From Streptomyces sp. NBC_00287 (lineage in GTDB: Bacteria; Actinomycetota; Actinomycetes; Streptomycetales; Streptomycetaceae): a stretch of DNA of 64,000 bases. The stretch covers positions 1,302,001-1,366,000 of the forward strand of contig NZ_CP108053.1 in NCBI RefSeq assembly GCF_036173105.1. Direction: 5' to 3'. Under the pieces are notes generated by a model. That model saw only the letters and a list, made by a program, of their open reading frames with translations. It made no database searches and was not told where the DNA came from. Within the stretch, counting starts at the first letter, position 1; every line of letters starts with the position of its first letter. Made by a program: the position numbers and the translations under genes. Below are positions 45,301 to 57,600 of this stretch, piece after piece.

Positions 45301-48300
45301 CCCGGCGACCTGCGCGGCGGCGGCCAGACCGAGGGTGTCGTCCCCGATGACCGCCCAAGAGGCCTTGGTGTCGGGCACCGGTGCCGGGACGGAGGCCCAA
45401 CGGAGCGCGAAGAGGGCGTCGTTGCGCTGATCCATGGCCGCCGTGATCTGCTCAGGGCGGACGGGCCGCAGCTCCAGGGAGCCCACGCGGGCCACGGGTC
45501 GGCCCACCGCGTCGGCGACGTCGATCGTCACGGCGTCCGGGCCGACCGGGGACACGCGCACTCGGGCCGCCGCGGCGCCGACAGCCGCCAGCGCCACATC
45601 GGACCAGGCGAACGGCAGCCGCAGCGCGTCGGCGCCGAAGCGGCCGAGCCCGATCGCGTGGAGCGCCGAGTCGAGCAATGCCGGGTGAATGCCGAAACGC
45701 GCGGCGTCCGCGTGCTGTTCCTCCGGCAACTCCAGTTCGGCGTAGACCGCGTCACCGAGCCGCCAGGCCGCGCGCAGACCGCGGAAGGCGGGGCCGTAGC
45801 CGTATCCGGCCGCCTCGGCCTCGGCGTAGAAGTCGGAGACGTCGACGGCTTCGGCTCCCTGTGGGGGCCAGACGGCGAGCTCCCCGGCCGGGACCTGTGC
45901 GGCCTCGGGTGACACCGTGCCCACGGCATGTGTGGTCCACGGTGCCTCGATTCCGGTGTCGTCGGGGCGTGCGTGGATCGTCACGGCCCTGCTGCCGGTG
46001 GCGTCGGGGGCGGTGAGGACGACCTGGAGCTGGACGGCGCCGTGCTCGGGGAGGACGAGGGGGGCCTGGAGGGTGAGTTCGGTGAGGTGGCCGCAGCCGA
46101 CCTCGTCGCCGGCCCGGATGGCCAGCTCGACGAAGCCGGTGCCGGGGAAGAGGACGGTGCCCGCGACGGCGTGGTCGGCGAGCCAGGGATGCGTCCGCAG
46201 CGAGAGCCGGCCGGTGAGGGCCAGTCCCCCGTCTGCGGCGAGGCTTACGGCGGCGCCGAGGAGGGGGTGGTCCGCGGCGCCGAGACCCAGGTCAGCGGGA
46301 TCGCCCGTGGCGCTGGATGCCTGCAGCCAGAAGCGCTCGCGCTGGAAGGCATACGTGGGCAGGTCGACGCGCTGCACAGCGCGCCCCGCGTAGACAGCGG
46401 CCCAGTCGATATCCGTGCCGTGGACCCACAGTTCGGCGGCGCTCGCGATGAAGCGGGCGTTCTCGTCCTCATCCCGGCGGAGTGTTCCGACGACGGTGAC
46501 CGGCTTCTCCGCCGCCTCCGCGATGGCCTGGACCCCTGCCGTCAGCACCGGATGCGCACTGACCTCGACAAGACGGGTGTGACCTTGGGCGAGCGCTTCC
46601 TGGATCGCGTCGGTGAAGCGGACCGGCTGCCGCAGGCCCTCGTACCAGTACGAAGCGCCCATCGTCGCCGTGTCCAACACCCCACCAGTAACAGTGGATA
46701 TGAGCGGGACACGGGACACCTGCGGTGCCACGGGCGCCAGGACATCCAGCAACCGCTCCCGAATGTCTTCCACTTGTGCCGAGTGCGAGGCGTAATCCAC
46801 CGGCACCCGACGGGCCCGCACACCTGCGGCCTCCGCCACCCCGGCGATCTCATCCAGCGCCTGCGGATCACCGGCAATGACCGTGGCATCGGGCCCGTTG
46901 TAGACGGCGACCGACACACGATCGCCGTACGACTCCACCCAGGCCGATGCCTGCTCGCCACCGGTCGCCAGCGACAACATCCCGCCACGACCGGCGAGTT
47001 CGTCCCGCACAGCGGCGGACCGCAGCGCCACCACTCGAGCCGCGTCCTCCAGGCTCAACGCACCGACCACGGCCGCGGCGGCGATCTCACCCTGCGAGTG
47101 ACCGATCACGGCAGCCGGTTCAATGCCCAGCGACTCCCAGACGGCCGCCAGCGACACCATCACCGCCCACAGCACCGGCTGGACCACATCCACCCGCTGC
47201 ATCCACGCATCGTCATCAGCCGTCAGCACCTCGGTCAGCGACCAGTCCACAAACGGACCGAGTACGGCCTCGCATTCAGCGATCCGGGCGGCGAAGACCG
47301 GCGAGGACTCCAACAGCCCCCGCCCCATCCCCAACCACTGCGCCCCCTGCCCCGGAAACACAAACACCGGCGCACCGGAGCCCACAGCAGTACCCGAGAC
47401 CACGTGACCCGCAACAGCACCAGCCGCCAAGGCCTCCAACCCCGCCGTCAGCTCAGCCGTCTCCCGGCCCCAGACCACAGCCCGATGCTCCAGAGCCGTA
47501 CGCCCCGAAACCAGCTCCCACCCCACATCAACCGGATGAGCCACCACACCCGCCAGCCGCCCCGCCTGCGCACCCAACGCCCCGGCGTTGCGACCGGACA
47601 CCAACCACGGCACCACCGGCGACCCCGACAACCCTCCAGGACCGGAAACCACCACCGGCCCCGACTCGGCGCCCCCCTCCAAGACCACATGCGCATTCGT
47701 CCCGGAGATCCCAAACGAGGAAACAGCCGCCCGCCGCACCCCGTTCTCCCCTTGGACTTCCCAGTTCCGGGACTCGGTGAGGAGGGAGACACCCCCAGTC
47801 GCCCAGTCGACATGCGGGGTCGGCTCATCCACATGCAAGGTGCGCGGCAGCACACCCGCCCGCAGGGCCATCACCATCTTGATCACACCCGCGACGCCCG
47901 CCGCGGCCTGGGTATGACCGATGTTCGACTTCACCGACCCCAACCACAACGGCCGGCCCGCCTCCCGGTCCTGACCGTAGGTGGCGAGCAGTGCCTGCGC
48001 CTCGATCGGGTCGCCCAGCGTCGTACCCGTGCCATGCGCTTCCACCACGTCCACCTCGGTGGGCGAGAGGCGGGCGTTGTTCAACGCCTGCTGGATGACG
48101 CGCTGTTGGGACGGGCCGTTGGGTGCGGTGAGGCCGTTGGAGGCGCCGTCCTGGTTGACGGCGGAACCACGTACGACGGCGAGGACGCGATGGCCCTTGG
48201 CGCGGGCGTCCGAGAGGCGCTCCACCGCGAGGACGCCGATGCCCTCGGACCAGCCGGTGCCGTCGGCCGCCGCCGCGAACGGCTTGCAACGGCCGTCCGC

Positions 48301-49056
48301 CGAGAGCCCGCGCTGCCGGCTGAACTCCACGAAGACACCGGGGCTCGGCATGACGGTGACACCGCCCGCGAGGGCGAGGTCGCACTCACCGTTCCGCAGC
48401 GACTGCACCGCCAGATGCAGGGCGACCAACGATGACGAGCAGGCCGTATCGACGGTGACCGCGGGGCCCTCCAGACCCAGCGTGTAGGCGAGGCGGCCGG
48501 TGAGCACGCTGGTGGCGTTGCCGGTCAGGGAGAAGCCGCTGACCTGCTCCGGGACGTTCAGCATGTCGGTGAGGTAGCCGAAGCTGGAGGCACCGACGAA
48601 GACGCCCGTACGGCTGCCGCGCAGTGAGCCGGGGGCCAGGCCTGCGTGTTCGAACGCCTCCCAGCCCGTTTCCAGGAGGAGCCGCTGCTGGGGGTCCATG
48701 GCCAGGGCCTCGCGCGGTGAGATGCCGAAGAACTCGGCGTCGAACTGGTCGGCGTCGTGCAGGAAGCCGCCCTCGACGACATAGCTCTTGCCGTACGCGT
48801 CCGGGTCGGGGTCGTACAGGTCCTCGTCCCAGCCCCGGTTGACCGGGAAGGGGGTGATGCCGTCGCCCCCGTCCGCGACCAGCCGCCACAGATCGTCGGC
48901 CGAGGAGACGCCGCCGGGGAAGCGGCAGCCAATGCCGACGATCGCGATCGGCTCACGGCTCTTGGCCTCGGTCCGCTGGAGGCGCTGACGGGTCTCCTGG
49001 AGGTCGGCGGTGACCAACTTGAGGTACTCGCGGAGCTTGGCTTCGTTGCCGGACAT
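36307..49056 (-). CDS. PKS-C: modular type I PKS, modules W4 and W5, both KS-AT-DH-ER-KR-ACP, 4249 aa
   Basis: Bimodular elongation protein. The start is the ATG at 49056 ([20 protein letters not shown]) preceded by GGAGACGAAGG. W4: KS C206; AT S654, GHSQGE and YASH (methylmalonyl); DH H962/D1129 (HPALLDSA); ER with [10 protein letters not shown] with TGGIGTLG and Y1885; ACP S2053. W5: KS C2284; AT S2734 with YASH (methylmalonyl); DH H3042 ([11 protein letters not shown])/D3208; ER; KR Y3956; ACP S4129. All catalytic motifs are present, so both modules should add saturated methyl-branched units. The C-terminal tail, rich in acidic residues and ending [14 protein letters not shown] plus a short extension, is the classical docking class that pairs with a [15 protein letters not shown] helix, which only PKS-D carries here. 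The N-terminal helix matches the tail of PKS-B. This supports the order B-C-D. Confidence 0.96.
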   Translation of the reverse strand: MSGNEAKLREYLKLVTADLQETRQRLQRTEAKSREPIAIVGIGCRFPGGVSSADDLWRLVADGGDGITPFPVNRGWDEDLYDPDPDAYGKSYVVEGGFLHDADQFDAEFFGISPREALAMDPQQRLLLETGWEAFEHAGLAPGSLRGSRTGVFVGASSFGYLTDMLNVPEQVSGFSLTGNATSVLTGRLAYTLGLEGPAVTVDTACSSSLVALHLAVQSLRNGECDLALAGGVTVMPSPGVFVEFSRQRGLSADGRCKPFAAAADGTGWSEGIGVLAVERLSDARAKGHRVLAVVRGSAVNQDGASNGLTAPNGPSQQRVIQQALNNARLSPTEVDVVEAHGTGTTLGDPIEAQALLATYGQDREAGRPLWLGSVKSNIGHTQAAAGVAGVIKMVMALRAGVLPRTLHVDEPTPHVDWATGGVSLLTESRNWEVQGENGVRRAAVSSFGISGTNAHVVLEGGAESGPVVVSGPGGLSGSPVVPWLVSGRNAGALGAQAGRLAGVVAHPVDVGWELVSGRTALEHRAVVWGRETAELTAGLEALAAGAVAGHVVSGTAVGSGAPVFVFPGQGAQWLGMGRGLLESSPVFAARIAECEAVLGPFVDWSLTEVLTADDDAWMQRVDVVQPVLWAVMVSLAAVWESLGIEPAAVIGHSQGEIAAAAVVGALSLEDAARVVALRSAAVRDELAGRGGMLSLATGGEQASAWVESYGDRVSVAVYNGPDATVIAGDPQALDEIAGVAEAAGVRARRVPVDYASHSAQVEDIRERLLDVLAPVAPQVSRVPLISTVTGGVLDTATMGASYWYEGLRQPVRFTDAIQEALAQGHTRLVEVSAHPVLTAGVQAIAEAAEKPVTVVGTLRRDEDENARFIASAAELWVHGTDIDWAAVYAGRAVQRVDLPTYAFQRERFWLQASSATGDPADLGLGAADHPLLGAAVSLAADGGLALTGRLSLRTHPWLADHAVAGTVLFPGTGFVELAIRAGDEVGCGHLTELTLQAPLVLPEHGAVQLQVVLTAPDATGSRAVTIHARPDDTGIEAPWTTHAVGTVSPEAAQVPAGELAVWPPQGAEAVDVSDFYAEAEAAGYGYGPAFRGLRAAWRLGDAVYAELELPEEQHADAARFGIHPALLDSALHAIGLGRFGADALRLPFAWSDVALAAVGAAAARVRVSPVGPDAVTIDVADAVGRPVARVGSLELRPVRPEQITAAMDQRNDALFALRWASVPAPVPDTKASWAVIGDDTLGLAAAAQVAGVAVDSYSDLCGLRAVLDAGVPAPGTVLWVPPAPSGAGQARDAETVTAALLALLQEWLADEAVADSRLAVVTRGAVATRADEDITDLASAALWGLVRTAQTEAPGRFLLIDLDPAERAVDEITDVVAAALAADESQVAVRSGEVLAPRLAPADTGGALVPPAGVWAWRLDTAASGTLEGLRLLPAPQAVAELAPGEIRIGVRATGVNFRDVLIGLGMVPGQTVMGSECAGVVLEVGAEVTRFAPGDRVVGIVDGCFGPLAVADARMVAPVPEDWSYEQAASVPVAYLTAYYGLVDLGGLEPGQTVLVHAGAGGVGIAAIQLARHFGATVLATAGPGKWDVLRGLGLTDDQIASSRDLDFREKFLATTGGAGVDVVLNSLAREFVDASFELLPRGGRFLEMGKTDKRDPEQVARDHAGVGYQAYDLKEAGAERCGELLAEVLDLFERGALRHMPITTWDVRRGPEAFRHMSQAKHTGKVVLTMPPALDPDGTVLITGGIGTLGSLLARHLVTGYGVRNLLLTSRRGLEAPGAAELITALAELGAEAEVVACDAADREQLAALLDGRRLTGVVHAAGVLADSVLTSLTPDQLGAVWRPKVDAAVNLHELTRDADLGMFVLYSSASGVFGAPGQANYAAANVYLDALAQHRRAQGLPATSLAWGLWAQASAMTGHLAEGDIDRVARNGFVPLTDETGIALFDAAIARDGALFVAAELDTAALRGAVAGRPVPPLLRGIVRASARRTVETGERTGTLAGRIAGLPPAERERFLLDLVRSHVAAVLGHAESGAVDAERPFKDLGFDSLTAVELRNRVNAATGLRLPAALTFDHPTPAAVARLVAGELSGVRGESATAVAHGGSADEPIAIVGMACRFPGGVGSPEELWRLVDEGQDAVGTFPEDRGWDMESLYDADPDARGKTYLRGAGLMADIAGFDADFFGISPREALAMDPQQRLALEVSWEAVERARIDPASLRRSQTGVFVGALNSEYLSRLTAVPDDVEGFLGTGNMLSVTSGRIAYQLGLEGPAITVDTACSSSLVALHMAVQSLRSGECDLALAGGVTVVCTPAGFVEMSRQRGLSPDGRCRAFSTDADGFGPAEGVGMLLVERLSDARAKGHRVLAVVRGSAVNQDGASNGLTAPNGPSQQRVIRQALANAGVSAAEVDAVEAHGTGTTLGDPIEADALLATYGQGREADQPLWLGSIKSNIGHTQAAAGVAGVIKMVMAMREGVLPRTLHVDEPTPHVDWTGQVKLLAEEREWQANGHPRRAGVSSFGISGTNAHVVLEEAPVEAEPGPVVVSGPEGLSGSPVLPWPLSARGTAGLAGRAASLAGTLMDADPVSAGWALASVRSPWEQRAVVWGRETAELTAGLEALASGGVAAHVVSGIASGSGAPVFVFPGQGSQWLGMGRGLLKSSPVFAARIAECEAALGSFTDWSLTEVLRGEDDAWMQRVDVVQPVLWAVMVSLAAVWESFGVTPVAVIGHSQGEIAAAAVAGALSLEDAARVVALRSAAIRDELAGRGGMLSLATGAERASAWVEPYGDRVSVAVYNGPDATVVAGDPQALDEIAGLAEAADVRARRVPVDYASHSTQVEDIRERLLDVLASVKPRPSRIPIISTVTGGLLDTATMDASYWYEGLRRPVRFTEAIQATLAQGHTRVVEVSAHPVLTMGVQSIAEAAEQPVTVVGTLRRDEDENARFIASAAELWVHGTDIDWSAVYSGRPISRVDLPTYPFQHRRYWLEEPAGAHDVGGAGLASADHPLLGAAVSLAADGGVMLTGRLSLRTHPWLADHTVAGTVLFPGTGFVELAIRAGDEVGCGHLAELTLQAPLVLPEQGAVQVQVVVGPPDERGLCELAVYSRLEGSEHDQPWLRHAEGLLSAESVGQSSDLTVWPPPGAEQVDASAFYPTAAAAGYGYGPVFHGLRAVWRRGEEVFAEVALPEAEHAAAARFGVHPALLDAALHSIGFGSFGGDPAALRLPFAWTGVSLFAGGAERLRVRIAAAGDDALTVQVADATGAPVAAVDSLVLRTVSADQLAAADAPEADSLFVLDWIPVPVPAVVRAERWAVLGDSVPVPAGAASHSDLEALIAAVDPVPEVVLWAPPAAGTGSPADTARRVTEDVLAFAQEWLADERLADSRLVIVTRGAVSTGRDTDLTDLATAPAWGLIRSAQSEHPDRFLLLDLTPDDEPAAAAALAAALESGETQIAVRAGTPLAPRLVRPGGGGALVPPAGAAWRLDTADSGTLEGLALLPFPEATEPLTAGQVRVSVRAAGVNFRDVLIGLGMVPGQTVMGSEGAGVVTEVGPGVTRFAPGDRVLGLMGGALGPLAVTDERVLAPVPEGWSFEQAASVPVAFLTAYYGLVDLARVQPGETVLVHAGAGGVGMAAIQLARHFGATVLATASPGKWDTLRDLGVDEEHLASSRDLDFAGTFKAATDGSGADIVLNSLAREYIDASLDLLPRGGRFLELGKTDRRDPAQVAEDHPGVSYTAYDLADAGADRIGEMLTEILRLFATGALRPLPVTAWDVRRAPEAFRFMSRARHVGKIVLTMPPVLDPEGTVLITGGTGTLGALLARHLVTRHGVRHLLLAGRQGPDAPGADDLLAELTELGAATEIVACDVADREQLARTLAAVPAAHPLTGVVHAAGALADGVLAAHGPQTLARVWRPKAEAVMHLHELTRDHDLALFALYSSAAGVGGGAGQANYAAANTFLDALAHQRRAQGLPALSLVWGLWEQASAMTGHLDRAAAERARQGGLVRPMDSDTGLALFDAARRLDETPAVLIRLDLPLMRARARTTADVRPLFRALVKVTGRGRAADARPGADGASLTAALAGLSAPEREHRLLDLVRTHASAVLGHTGTQAVEAQRPFKDLGFDSLTAVELRNRLGAATGVRLATTVVFDQPTPLALSRHLLAKIAPDSDPAPTEAGDAELGRALAAIPLHRLREAGLADTLLRLARAEAEPNTPGDDDGTTEAIADMEVDDLVRMALGDAGSDS

Positions 49057-49113
49057 CTGCCTTCGTCTCCAGGAGAGGTGTGGGCGGCGGGAGGGGTGCA
49101 GGGTGTTCGGCGG

Positions 49114-52100
49114 TCAGCCGATGCCGAGTTCCCTGTTGATCAGGGCGAACATCTCGTCGTCGGAGGCGGTGTCGAGTGAGGCGGAGGCCTCCTGCGGGGT
49201 ATCGGCCGGTTCGGCGCTGTCCCCTTCTCCGGCCGTTTCCAGGCGCCAGACCAGGGACTGGAGCCGCTTGAGCAGCGCGGAGCGGCCCTTGGCGGTCGGC
49301 GGTGCGGCGGCGAGTGCCGCTTCCAGCCGCTCCAGTTCGCCCAGGGCTCGCCCGGTTTCCTCGGGTGCGATTCGGCTCTCCAGGTGGGCCGCGAGCGCCC
49401 GGGGACTGGGGTAGTCGAAGACGAGGCTGGTGGGCAGCCGCAGTCCCGTCACACCGCTGAGCCGGTTGCGGAGTTCGACGGCGGTGAGCGAGTCGAAGCC
49501 GAGGTCGGCGAAGTCGCGGTCGGCGTCGAGGGCGACGGAGCTGCCGTGTGCCAGCACCTCGGTCACGTGGCGGCGTACCAGCTCCTGGAGGACGGCCTGG
49601 CGTTCCTTCGCGTCCTTGCCCGCGAGTTGCTCGGCGAGGGTGGGGCCGCCGCTGTCGGCGGTCCGGGCGGAGGCGCGCCGTGCCGGAGTGGGGACGATGG
49701 CGTCGAGGAGGGGTGGCACCAGGCCTGCCTGGGCGTTCCGTCGGAGGGTGGGCATGGTGATCTCGACGGCGACGAGCAGGGCGTCGTCGCTGGTGCCCGC
49801 CGTGTCCAGGAGGGAGAGGGCCACCGGGGAGGAGAGCGGGGCCAGTCCGGAGCGGGTGATGCGGTCCAGGTCGGTCCGGTCGAGTCGGCCGGTCATGGCG
49901 CTGGTGTCGCCCCACAGGCCCCAGGCGACGGAGGTGGCGGGCAGCCCGTGGGCGCGGCGGTGGTGGGCGAGGGCGTCCAGGAAGGCGTTCGCGGCGGCGT
50001 AGTTGGCCTGGCCGGGGCCGCCGAAGACGCTCGCGGTGGAGGAGAAGAGGACGAAGGCCGAGAGGTCCAGTTCGCGGGTGAGGGTGTGCAGGGTGAGGGC
50101 GGCGTCCAGCTTGGGGCGCAGTACGGCCTCCACCTGTTCGGGGGTGAGGGCGGACAGGACGGCGTCGTCGACGACTCCGGCGGCGTGGACGACCGCGGTC
50201 AGCGGGTGCTCCGCGGGGATCTTGTCGAGCAGGGCGGTCAGCGCACCGGGGTCGGCGACATCGCAGGCGAACACCTCGGCGTCGGCGCCGAGCCGGGCGA
50301 GGTCGGCCACGAGTGCCTCCGCACGGGCCGAGTTGGAGCGGCTGGTGAGCAGGAGCCGGCGGACACCGTGCTCCCCGGCGAGGTGGCGGGCGACGAGGGT
50401 GCCGAGGGTGCCCGTGCCGCCGGTGATGAGCACGGTGCCGTCCTTGCGCCAGGCGGAGTCCCCGGCACGGGTCGGGGGCCGACGGGCGAGCCGCGGCACG
50501 AGAACCCGCTCCCCGCGCAGCGCGGCCTGCGGCTCACCCGCGGCGAGGGCGGCTCGTACGGCCTCCGCCAACAGTTCAGGGTCGGCGGAAGCGGCGGCGT
50601 CCACGAGCAGGAAACGGTCGGGATGCTCGGTCTGGGCGGTGCGTACGAGCCCCCACAGCGGGGCATGCGCGAGGTCGGTGACGTCCTCGTCGGCACGGGT
50701 GGCGACGGCGCCGGCGGTGACGACGACCAGCCGGGTCTCGGCCAGTCGGGGCTCGGCGAGCCATTCCCGCAGGGTGGCGAGGGTGCGCTGGACGGCGTCG
50801 TGCGCGGTCCCGGGGTCGTGCGCCGCCGGGGCGCCGGGGGAGGCGCAGGAGAGCAGCACAACGGGGGGCGCGGGAACGCCCGCGTCGAGTACGGCGGTGA
50901 GGGCGGCCAGATCGTCGTAGGCGGAGACGGTCGTACCGGCGTATTGGAGGCCCGCGGCGAGTGCCAGTGGGTCGGGACCGACGGTGGCCCAGGCCTCGTC
51001 GTGGACGGTCTCGGGGGCGGTGACGTCCAAGTCCCGCCAGTCGAGGCGGAAGAGGCGGTCGCCGTGGACGGGGGCGGCCGGGAGCTGTTCGGTGCTCAGC
51101 GGGCGCAGGGTGAGGGAGGCGGCGGTGAGTACCGGGCGGCCGGTCGGGTCGGTGACGGTGACCGTGGGGGACGTGCCGCCGGGGGTGAGCGCGACCCGGA
51201 CCTGGCCGGCTCCGGCGGCGTGCAGGGTGACGTCCTGCCAGGCGAAGGGGAGCCGGATGGTGTGGGTCTCGGCGTCGGCGAGGACGCCGAGCGGGTGCAG
51301 GGCCGCGTCGAGGAGGGCGGGGTGCAGGCCGTAGGCGTCTGCCTCCGCGCGAATGGCTTCGGGAAGCGCGATCTCGGCGAAGACCTCGTCGCCCCGCCGC
51401 CAGGCGGCGGTCATGCCCTGGAAGGCGGGGCCGTAGCCGTAACCGGCGGCCTCGGCCTCGACGTAGAAGCCGGACACATTCACCGGCACGGCGCCGACGG
51501 GCGGCCACACCGACAGCTCAGCGGGAGCCGGGGCCGGGGCGTCGGTCAGGATGCCTTCCGCATACGGGATCCAGGGAGCAGCCGACTCTTCGGGACGGGA
51601 GTAGACGGCGAGGGGGCGATGTCCGTCCTCGTCGGCGGCGCCGACCACGACCTGAACCTGCACACCGCCCTGCTCGGGAAGGACCAGCGGCGCCAGAAGC
51701 GTCAACTCCCGTACGCCTCCGCACCCGACCTCGTCGCCGGCCCGGATCGCCAACTCCACGAAGCCGGTGCCGGGGAAGAGAACCGTGCCCGCGACGGCGT
51801 GGTCCGCGAGCCAGGGATGCGTCCGCAGCGAGAGCCGGCCGGTCAGGACCACTCCCCCGTCGGCGGCGAGACTCACGGCGGCGCCTAGCAGCGGATGGTC
51901 GGCCCCGCCCAGACCGAGCCCGGCAGGCTCTGCGGAGCCGCCGTCGACCTGGAGCCAGTAGCGCTCGCGTTGGAAGGCGTACGTGGGCAGGTCGACGCGG
52001 CGCGGATTGCGGCCGTCGAAGAGCGCGGCCCAGTCGACGTCGACGCCGCTCGCCCACAGACGGGAGACGGCGGTGGTGAACGTCTCCACCTCGTCGTGGC

Positions 52101-54630
52101 CACGACGCGTCGCCGGGACGAACAGGCCCTCCGCGCACTCGGCGCCCATCGCGGTCAGCGTCGCATCCGGACCCAGCTCAAGGAACTTGGTCGCTCCGGC
52201 CTCGGCCAGACGACCGATCCCGTCGGCGAAGCGCACGGCATCCCGCACCTGCCGCACCCAGTAGTCGGCGGTGCGTATCTCCGCGCCCGCCACCCGGCCC
52301 GACAGGTTCGACATCACCGGTATCCGCGGCTCGCCGTACGAGATATCCGCGGCGACCCGCTCGAACTCCCCCAGCATCGGCTCCATCAGCGAGGAATGGA
52401 ACGCGTGGGAGACCGACAGCCGACGGCACTTGACCCCCGCCAGCCCGAAGCGTTCCCGCACCACCTCGACATCGCCCTCGGCCCCCGAAACGACCACTGA
52501 GGTCGGTCCGTTGACGGCAGCCACATCCACGGCACCGCCGACGGAGGCGAGCACGGTCTCGATCTCGGTCACACCGGCCTGCACGGCGAGCATCGCGCCA
52601 CCGGCGGGCAGCGCCTGCATCAACCCGCCACGGGCCGCCACCAGACGACAGGCGTCCTCCAGCGAGAACACCCCAGCCACATACGCGGCGACCAACTCCC
52701 CCACCGAATGACCCATCACGAAGTCCGGGCGAACACCCCAGGACTCGGCCAGCCGGTAGAGAGCCACCTCTACGGCGAACAAGCCCGCCTGCGCGAATAC
52801 CGTGCGGTCCAGCAGCGCCTCGTCGACCGACAGCGCCTCCGTCAGCGACCCCGGGAGAAGCCCCTCGAAGGCGGCGCACACCTCCTCCAACTCCCGTGCG
52901 AACACCGGGAATTCGGCCGCCAACTCCGCACCCATCCGAGCCCGCTGGGAGCCCTGCCCCGTGAACAGCACCGCAAGACGGCCATCGGCCACCGCACCGG
53001 AGGACTCGACGGAAGCCAGCCCCGCCCGTAGCTCCTCCGTGCTCCTCCCCCAGACCACCGCACGATGCGCCAGCCCTGCCCGCCCGGCCGCCAACGACCA
53101 GCCCACATCCACCGGTTCAAGCACGTCGGCGACCTCGGACAACCGCCCCGCCTGCGCCACCAACGCCTCAGCAGTAGCCGCCGACAACACCCACGGCACC
53201 ACGCCACTCACCGGAATCGGAGGCTCCTCCGTTTCCTCCGCCTCGGGCGCCTCCTCCAGCACCAGATGCACGTTCGTTCCGCTGATGCCGAACGCGGAGA
53301 CGGCGCAGCGGCGCGGGCGGCCCGTCTCGGGCCATGGGGTCGGCTCGGTGAGAAGGGCGATGTTCCCGGCGGACCAGTCGACGTGCGGGGTGGGCTCATC
53401 CACATGCAGCGTGCGGGGCAGTACGCCCTCCCGCATCGCCATGACCATCTTGATGACGCCCGCCATACCGGCGGCCGCCTGGGCGTGGCCGATGTTGGAC
53501 TTGATCGACCCCAGCCACAGCGGCCGGTCCGCCGCTCGGCCCTGGCCGTAGGTGGCCAGCAGGGCCCGTGCCTCGATGGGGTCGCCGAGCGGGGTGCCGG
53601 TGCCGTGGGCCTCGACGGCGTCCACGTCGGACGGGTTGAGGCGGCAGTTGAGGAGTGCCTGCCGGATGACGCGCTGCTGGGCGGGGCCGCTGGGGGCGGT
53701 CAGACCGTTGGAGGCGCCGTCCTGGTTGACCGCCGCACCGCGGACGACCGCGAGCACCCGGTGGCCGTTGCGGCGGGCGTCGGAGAGCCGTTCGAGGACG
53801 AGGACGCCGACGCCCTCGGCGAGCCCCATGCCGTTGGCGTCGGCGGCGAAGGCCTTGCAGCGGCCGTCTGTCGCGAGTCCGCGCTGTCGGCTCCAGCCGG
53901 TGAACTCGTCGGACGTGGCCATGATGGCGGTGCCCGCGGCGACCGCGAGGCCGCACTCCTCGCGGCGCAGCGACTGCGTGGCGAGGTGGAGGGCGGTCAG
54001 CGAGGAGGAGCAGGCGGTGTCCAGGGTGACGGCGGGGCCTTCGAGGCCGAAGGTGTAGGCGATACGGCCGGAGACGATGCTGCTGGCGCTCCCGGTGACG
54101 AGGTGGCCCTCGAAGCCCTCGGGGACCGCGTGGATGCCGGATCGGTAGTCGAGCGGGTTGCAGCCGACGAAAACCCCGGTGGCGGTACCGCGCAGGGAGG
54201 TGGCGGGGAGACCGGCCCGTTCGAAGGCCTCCCAGACGACCTCCAGCAGGATCCGCTGCTGCGGGTCCATGGCCAGCGCCTCGCGCGGCGAGATCCCGAA
54301 GAGCCCGGCGTCGAACCGGTCGGCGTCATGGAGGAAGCCGCCCTCACGGACGTAGGTCTTGCCGTGCCGGTCGGGATCGGGGTCGTAGAGGTTCTCCAGG
54401 TCCCAGTCGCGGTTGCCGGGGAGCTCGGTGATGGCGTCGCCGCCTTCGGTGACGAGCCGCCACAGGTCCTCGGGTGAACCGATGTCTCCGGGGTAGCGGC
54501 AGGCCATGCCGACGATGGCGATCGGCTCGCGGTCCTTGTCCTCCGCGGCGGCCAGGCGGTTCTGGGCCTGGCGCAGGTCGGCGGTGACCCGCTTGAGGTA
54601 TTCGAGGAGCTTCGCTTCGTTCTGCGCCAT
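49114..54630 (-). CDS. PKS-B: single-module type I PKS, W3 (KS-AT-DH-KR-ACP), 1838 aa
   Basis: Monomodular elongation protein. The chosen start is the ATG at 54630 ([20 protein letters not shown]), because GGAG lies 9 nt upstream and the protein then begins exactly like its siblings; two upstream in-frame ATGs (54645, 54639) lack a site. KS C207 in [12 protein letters not shown], with an unusual stretch [15 protein letters not shown] after it; AT S642 in GHSVGE with HAFH near 740 (malonyl-CoA); DH H944 ([11 protein letters not shown])/D1108; KR with [11 protein letters not shown] after HAAGV (B-type) and Y1544; ACP S1714. There is no ER between DH and KR. The module should therefore leave a double bond without a methyl branch; B-type reduction usually leads to a trans alkene. 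Its malonyl AT is almost the same as that of W6. The C-terminus ([14 protein letters not shown]) is a docking tail for PKS-C. Confidence 0.96.
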   Translation of the reverse strand: MAQNEAKLLEYLKRVTADLRQAQNRLAAAEDKDREPIAIVGMACRYPGDIGSPEDLWRLVTEGGDAITELPGNRDWDLENLYDPDPDRHGKTYVREGGFLHDADRFDAGLFGISPREALAMDPQQRILLEVVWEAFERAGLPATSLRGTATGVFVGCNPLDYRSGIHAVPEGFEGHLVTGSASSIVSGRIAYTFGLEGPAVTLDTACSSSLTALHLATQSLRREECGLAVAAGTAIMATSDEFTGWSRQRGLATDGRCKAFAADANGMGLAEGVGVLVLERLSDARRNGHRVLAVVRGAAVNQDGASNGLTAPSGPAQQRVIRQALLNCRLNPSDVDAVEAHGTGTPLGDPIEARALLATYGQGRAADRPLWLGSIKSNIGHAQAAAGMAGVIKMVMAMREGVLPRTLHVDEPTPHVDWSAGNIALLTEPTPWPETGRPRRCAVSAFGISGTNVHLVLEEAPEAEETEEPPIPVSGVVPWVLSAATAEALVAQAGRLSEVADVLEPVDVGWSLAAGRAGLAHRAVVWGRSTEELRAGLASVESSGAVADGRLAVLFTGQGSQRARMGAELAAEFPVFARELEEVCAAFEGLLPGSLTEALSVDEALLDRTVFAQAGLFAVEVALYRLAESWGVRPDFVMGHSVGELVAAYVAGVFSLEDACRLVAARGGLMQALPAGGAMLAVQAGVTEIETVLASVGGAVDVAAVNGPTSVVVSGAEGDVEVVRERFGLAGVKCRRLSVSHAFHSSLMEPMLGEFERVAADISYGEPRIPVMSNLSGRVAGAEIRTADYWVRQVRDAVRFADGIGRLAEAGATKFLELGPDATLTAMGAECAEGLFVPATRRGHDEVETFTTAVSRLWASGVDVDWAALFDGRNPRRVDLPTYAFQRERYWLQVDGGSAEPAGLGLGGADHPLLGAAVSLAADGGVVLTGRLSLRTHPWLADHAVAGTVLFPGTGFVELAIRAGDEVGCGGVRELTLLAPLVLPEQGGVQVQVVVGAADEDGHRPLAVYSRPEESAAPWIPYAEGILTDAPAPAPAELSVWPPVGAVPVNVSGFYVEAEAAGYGYGPAFQGMTAAWRRGDEVFAEIALPEAIRAEADAYGLHPALLDAALHPLGVLADAETHTIRLPFAWQDVTLHAAGAGQVRVALTPGGTSPTVTVTDPTGRPVLTAASLTLRPLSTEQLPAAPVHGDRLFRLDWRDLDVTAPETVHDEAWATVGPDPLALAAGLQYAGTTVSAYDDLAALTAVLDAGVPAPPVVLLSCASPGAPAAHDPGTAHDAVQRTLATLREWLAEPRLAETRLVVVTAGAVATRADEDVTDLAHAPLWGLVRTAQTEHPDRFLLVDAAASADPELLAEAVRAALAAGEPQAALRGERVLVPRLARRPPTRAGDSAWRKDGTVLITGGTGTLGTLVARHLAGEHGVRRLLLTSRSNSARAEALVADLARLGADAEVFACDVADPGALTALLDKIPAEHPLTAVVHAAGVVDDAVLSALTPEQVEAVLRPKLDAALTLHTLTRELDLSAFVLFSSTASVFGGPGQANYAAANAFLDALAHHRRAHGLPATSVAWGLWGDTSAMTGRLDRTDLDRITRSGLAPLSSPVALSLLDTAGTSDDALLVAVEITMPTLRRNAQAGLVPPLLDAIVPTPARRASARTADSGGPTLAEQLAGKDAKERQAVLQELVRRHVTEVLAHGSSVALDADRDFADLGFDSLTAVELRNRLSGVTGLRLPTSLVFDYPSPRALAAHLESRIAPEETGRALGELERLEAALAAAPPTAKGRSALLKRLQSLVWRLETAGEGDSAEPADTPQEASASLDTASDDEMFALINRELGIG

Positions 54631-54672
54631 CGTCGACATCTCCACGGTGCTGGGGGGGTCGGGGGCCAGGGG

Positions 54673-57600
54673 TCAGGAGCTTCCGAATTCGCGGTCGATC
54701 AGGGCGAACATCTCGTCGGCGGTGGCCGCGTCGAGGTCCTCCTCGTCGACGTCGTCGGTGCCGCCCGCTGCGTCGTCGGTCAGCCGGACCAGCAGCGTCT
54801 GGAGCTGCCGGGTGAGCTTGATGCGGGTGTCGGTGTCGGGGGTGGACGCGGCCAGCGCCGCTTCGAGCCTGTCGAGTTCGGTGAGGGCGTCTCCGGTGCC
54901 GCCGTCGAGCGCCATCTCGTCCCGGAGCAGGGCGACGATGTCGGTGACGGTGGGGTGCTCGAAGACGAGGGTGGTGGGCAGGGCGAGGCCGGTGGCGGCG
55001 CCGAGCTGGTTGCGCAGTTCGACGGCGGTCAGCGAGTCGAAGCCGAGGTCGCGGAAGGCGCGGTCCGGTTCGATGGTCGCGGGGCCGCTGTGGCCGAGGA
55101 CGGCCGCCGCCTGGCCGCGTACCAACTCCCGTAGTTCACGGTCCTGTTCACCCGGCGGCAGGCCGCGCAGCCGGGCGCGGAGTTCGGAGGTGCCCGCCTC
55201 GGTGACGACGGCGGTCTCCCCGGCCTTAGGGAGGTACGGCCGCGCCTGCGGGAGGTCGTCCAGGAAGTGGGTGTCCCGGGCGGAGGTGAAGAGCTGGGTG
55301 AAACGCTCCCATTCGATGTCGGCGACGGCGACAGTGGCCTCGTCGTGGTCGAGCACCTGCTGGAAGGCGGTGAGGGCGAGTTCGGGGTCGATGAGCGGGA
55401 GTCCCTGGCGCTGGGCACGCCGGTTGAGGACGGGTCGTTCGGCGGCGTCCCGGCTGTCCCGCTCGTTGACGGCGTCCCAGATGCCCCAGGCGACGGCGGT
55501 GACAGGCACCCCACGGGCCCGCTGGCCGAGCGCCCAGGCGTCGAGGTGGGCGTTGGCGGCGGAGTAGGCGCCGTGGTCGCCGCTGCCCCAGAGGGCGGCG
55601 ACGGACGAGTAGACGACGAAGGCGTCCAGCTCCCGCTCGCCGAGCAGTTCGGCGAGCATCCGGGCACCGGTGATCTTGGCGTCGACGACGTTGGCGTACT
55701 GGGCGACGGTGGTGTCGGCGAGGGCGCCCAGCTCATAGAGGACCGCGGTGTGGAAGACGGCACGGATGTCGTCGCCGGCCGCGTCGAGTCCGCCGATGAG
55801 CGAGGCGAGCGCGGCGCGGTCGGTGACATCGCAGGCGGCAATCGTCACCCTGGCTCCCAACTCCTCCAGCTCCGCGCGCAGTTCGGCGGCGCCGGGGGCG
55901 TCGGTGCCGCGCCTGCTGGTGAGGACGAGGTGCTCGGCGCCGTTGCGGGCGAGCCAGTGGGCGAGGATGCCGCCGAGCAGCCCGGTGCCTCCGGTGACGA
56001 TGGCCGTGCCGCGCGGCTTCCAGTCCCGCACCGGCCCGTCGGCGGGCAGCGGCGCGGGCACCATCCGACGGGCGAGAAGCCCGACGGTCCGTACGGCGAC
56101 CTGATCGTGCTCGATGCGGTCGCGCTGGGCGAGCACGGCCACGATCCGGCGCCGGACCCGCTCGTCCTCCAGATCGGCGGGCAGATCGACAACGCCGCCC
56201 CATTGCTGCGGCAGTTCGAGCGCGGCGACCCGGCCCATCCCCCAGACCTCGGCCTGGACGGGGTGCGTGATCTCGTCGCCGTAGCCGGTGGCGACGGCGC
56301 CCCGGGTGACGCACCAGACCCGGGCGTCGAGTCCGGTGTCGGTGACCGCCTGAATCAGGGCGAGGGTGGCGGCGACGCCCTCGGCGACCATGGGGTGACC
56401 GTCGGCGGGCCGCTCGTCCGCCAGCGCCAGGGAGGAGAGCACCCCGGTGACTCCCTGCTCCCCGGCCGCCTCGGTCAACAGCCGGGCGAGCAGCGCACGA
56501 TCGGCGCCACCGGACGGCACGGGCACGGTCACCACATCGGCGCCGCCCTCCCCGAGCAGCCCGGTGAGGCCGGTGTGCCAGTCGTCCCCGGCGCCCTCCG
56601 AGGTCAGGTGGAGCCAGCGACCGGACAACTCGGCGGACGCGGCGGTGTCGGGCTGCTGCTTCCAGACGACCTTGTAGCGCCAGCCGTCGACGGTGGACAG
56701 CTCACGGTGGCGACGCCGCCAGGAGGCGAGCTCCGGCAGAACCGCCCGCCACGCGTCCTGCTCGCCTCCGAGGCCGGAAAGCACCGCCAGGTCCTCGCTC
56801 TCGACGGCTTCCCAGAACTCGGAGTCCAAAGGGGAGCCATCGGTGGGGGTTTCGGGCGCGGGCTCCAGCCAGTAGCGGCGGTGCTGGAAGGCGTACGTCG
56901 GGAGGTCGACGCGGCGCACGGTGCGGCCCGCGTATACGGCGGACCAGTTGATGTCGGTGCCGTGGACCCAGAGTTCGGCGGCGCTCGCGATGAAGCGGGC
57001 GCTCTCGTCCTCGTCCCGACGGAGCGTGCCGACGACGGTGACCGGCTGCTCGGCGGCTTCCGCGATGGACTGCACGCCCATGGTCAGGACGGGGTGGGCG
57101 CTGACCTCGATGAAACGGGAGTGGCCCTGGGCCAGCGTTGCTTGGATCGCGTCGGTGAAGCGCACGGGCCGGCGCAGGCCTTCGTACCAGTACGAGGCGC
57201 CCATCGTCGCCGTGTCCAACGCCTCGCCGGTCACGGTGGAGATCAGTGGCACCCGCGATGCGCGCGGCGCCACCGGGGCAAGGGCGTTGAGCAACCGCTC
57301 GCGGATGTCCTCGACCTGGGCGGAATGCGAGGCGTAGTCGACCGGCACCCTCCGCGCGCGGACGCCGGCGGCATCCGCCAACCCGGCGATCTCATCCAGC
57401 GCTTCCGGATCACCGGCAACGACCGTGGCATCGGGCCCGTTGAAGACGGCGATGGACACCCGATCGCCATACGGCTCAACCCACCCCGATGCCTGCTCAG
57501 CACCGGTCGCCAACGACAACATCCCACCACGGCCAGCGAGTTCATCCCGGATGGCAGCCGAGCGAAGAGCAACAACCCGGGCCGCGTCTTCCAGGCTCAG

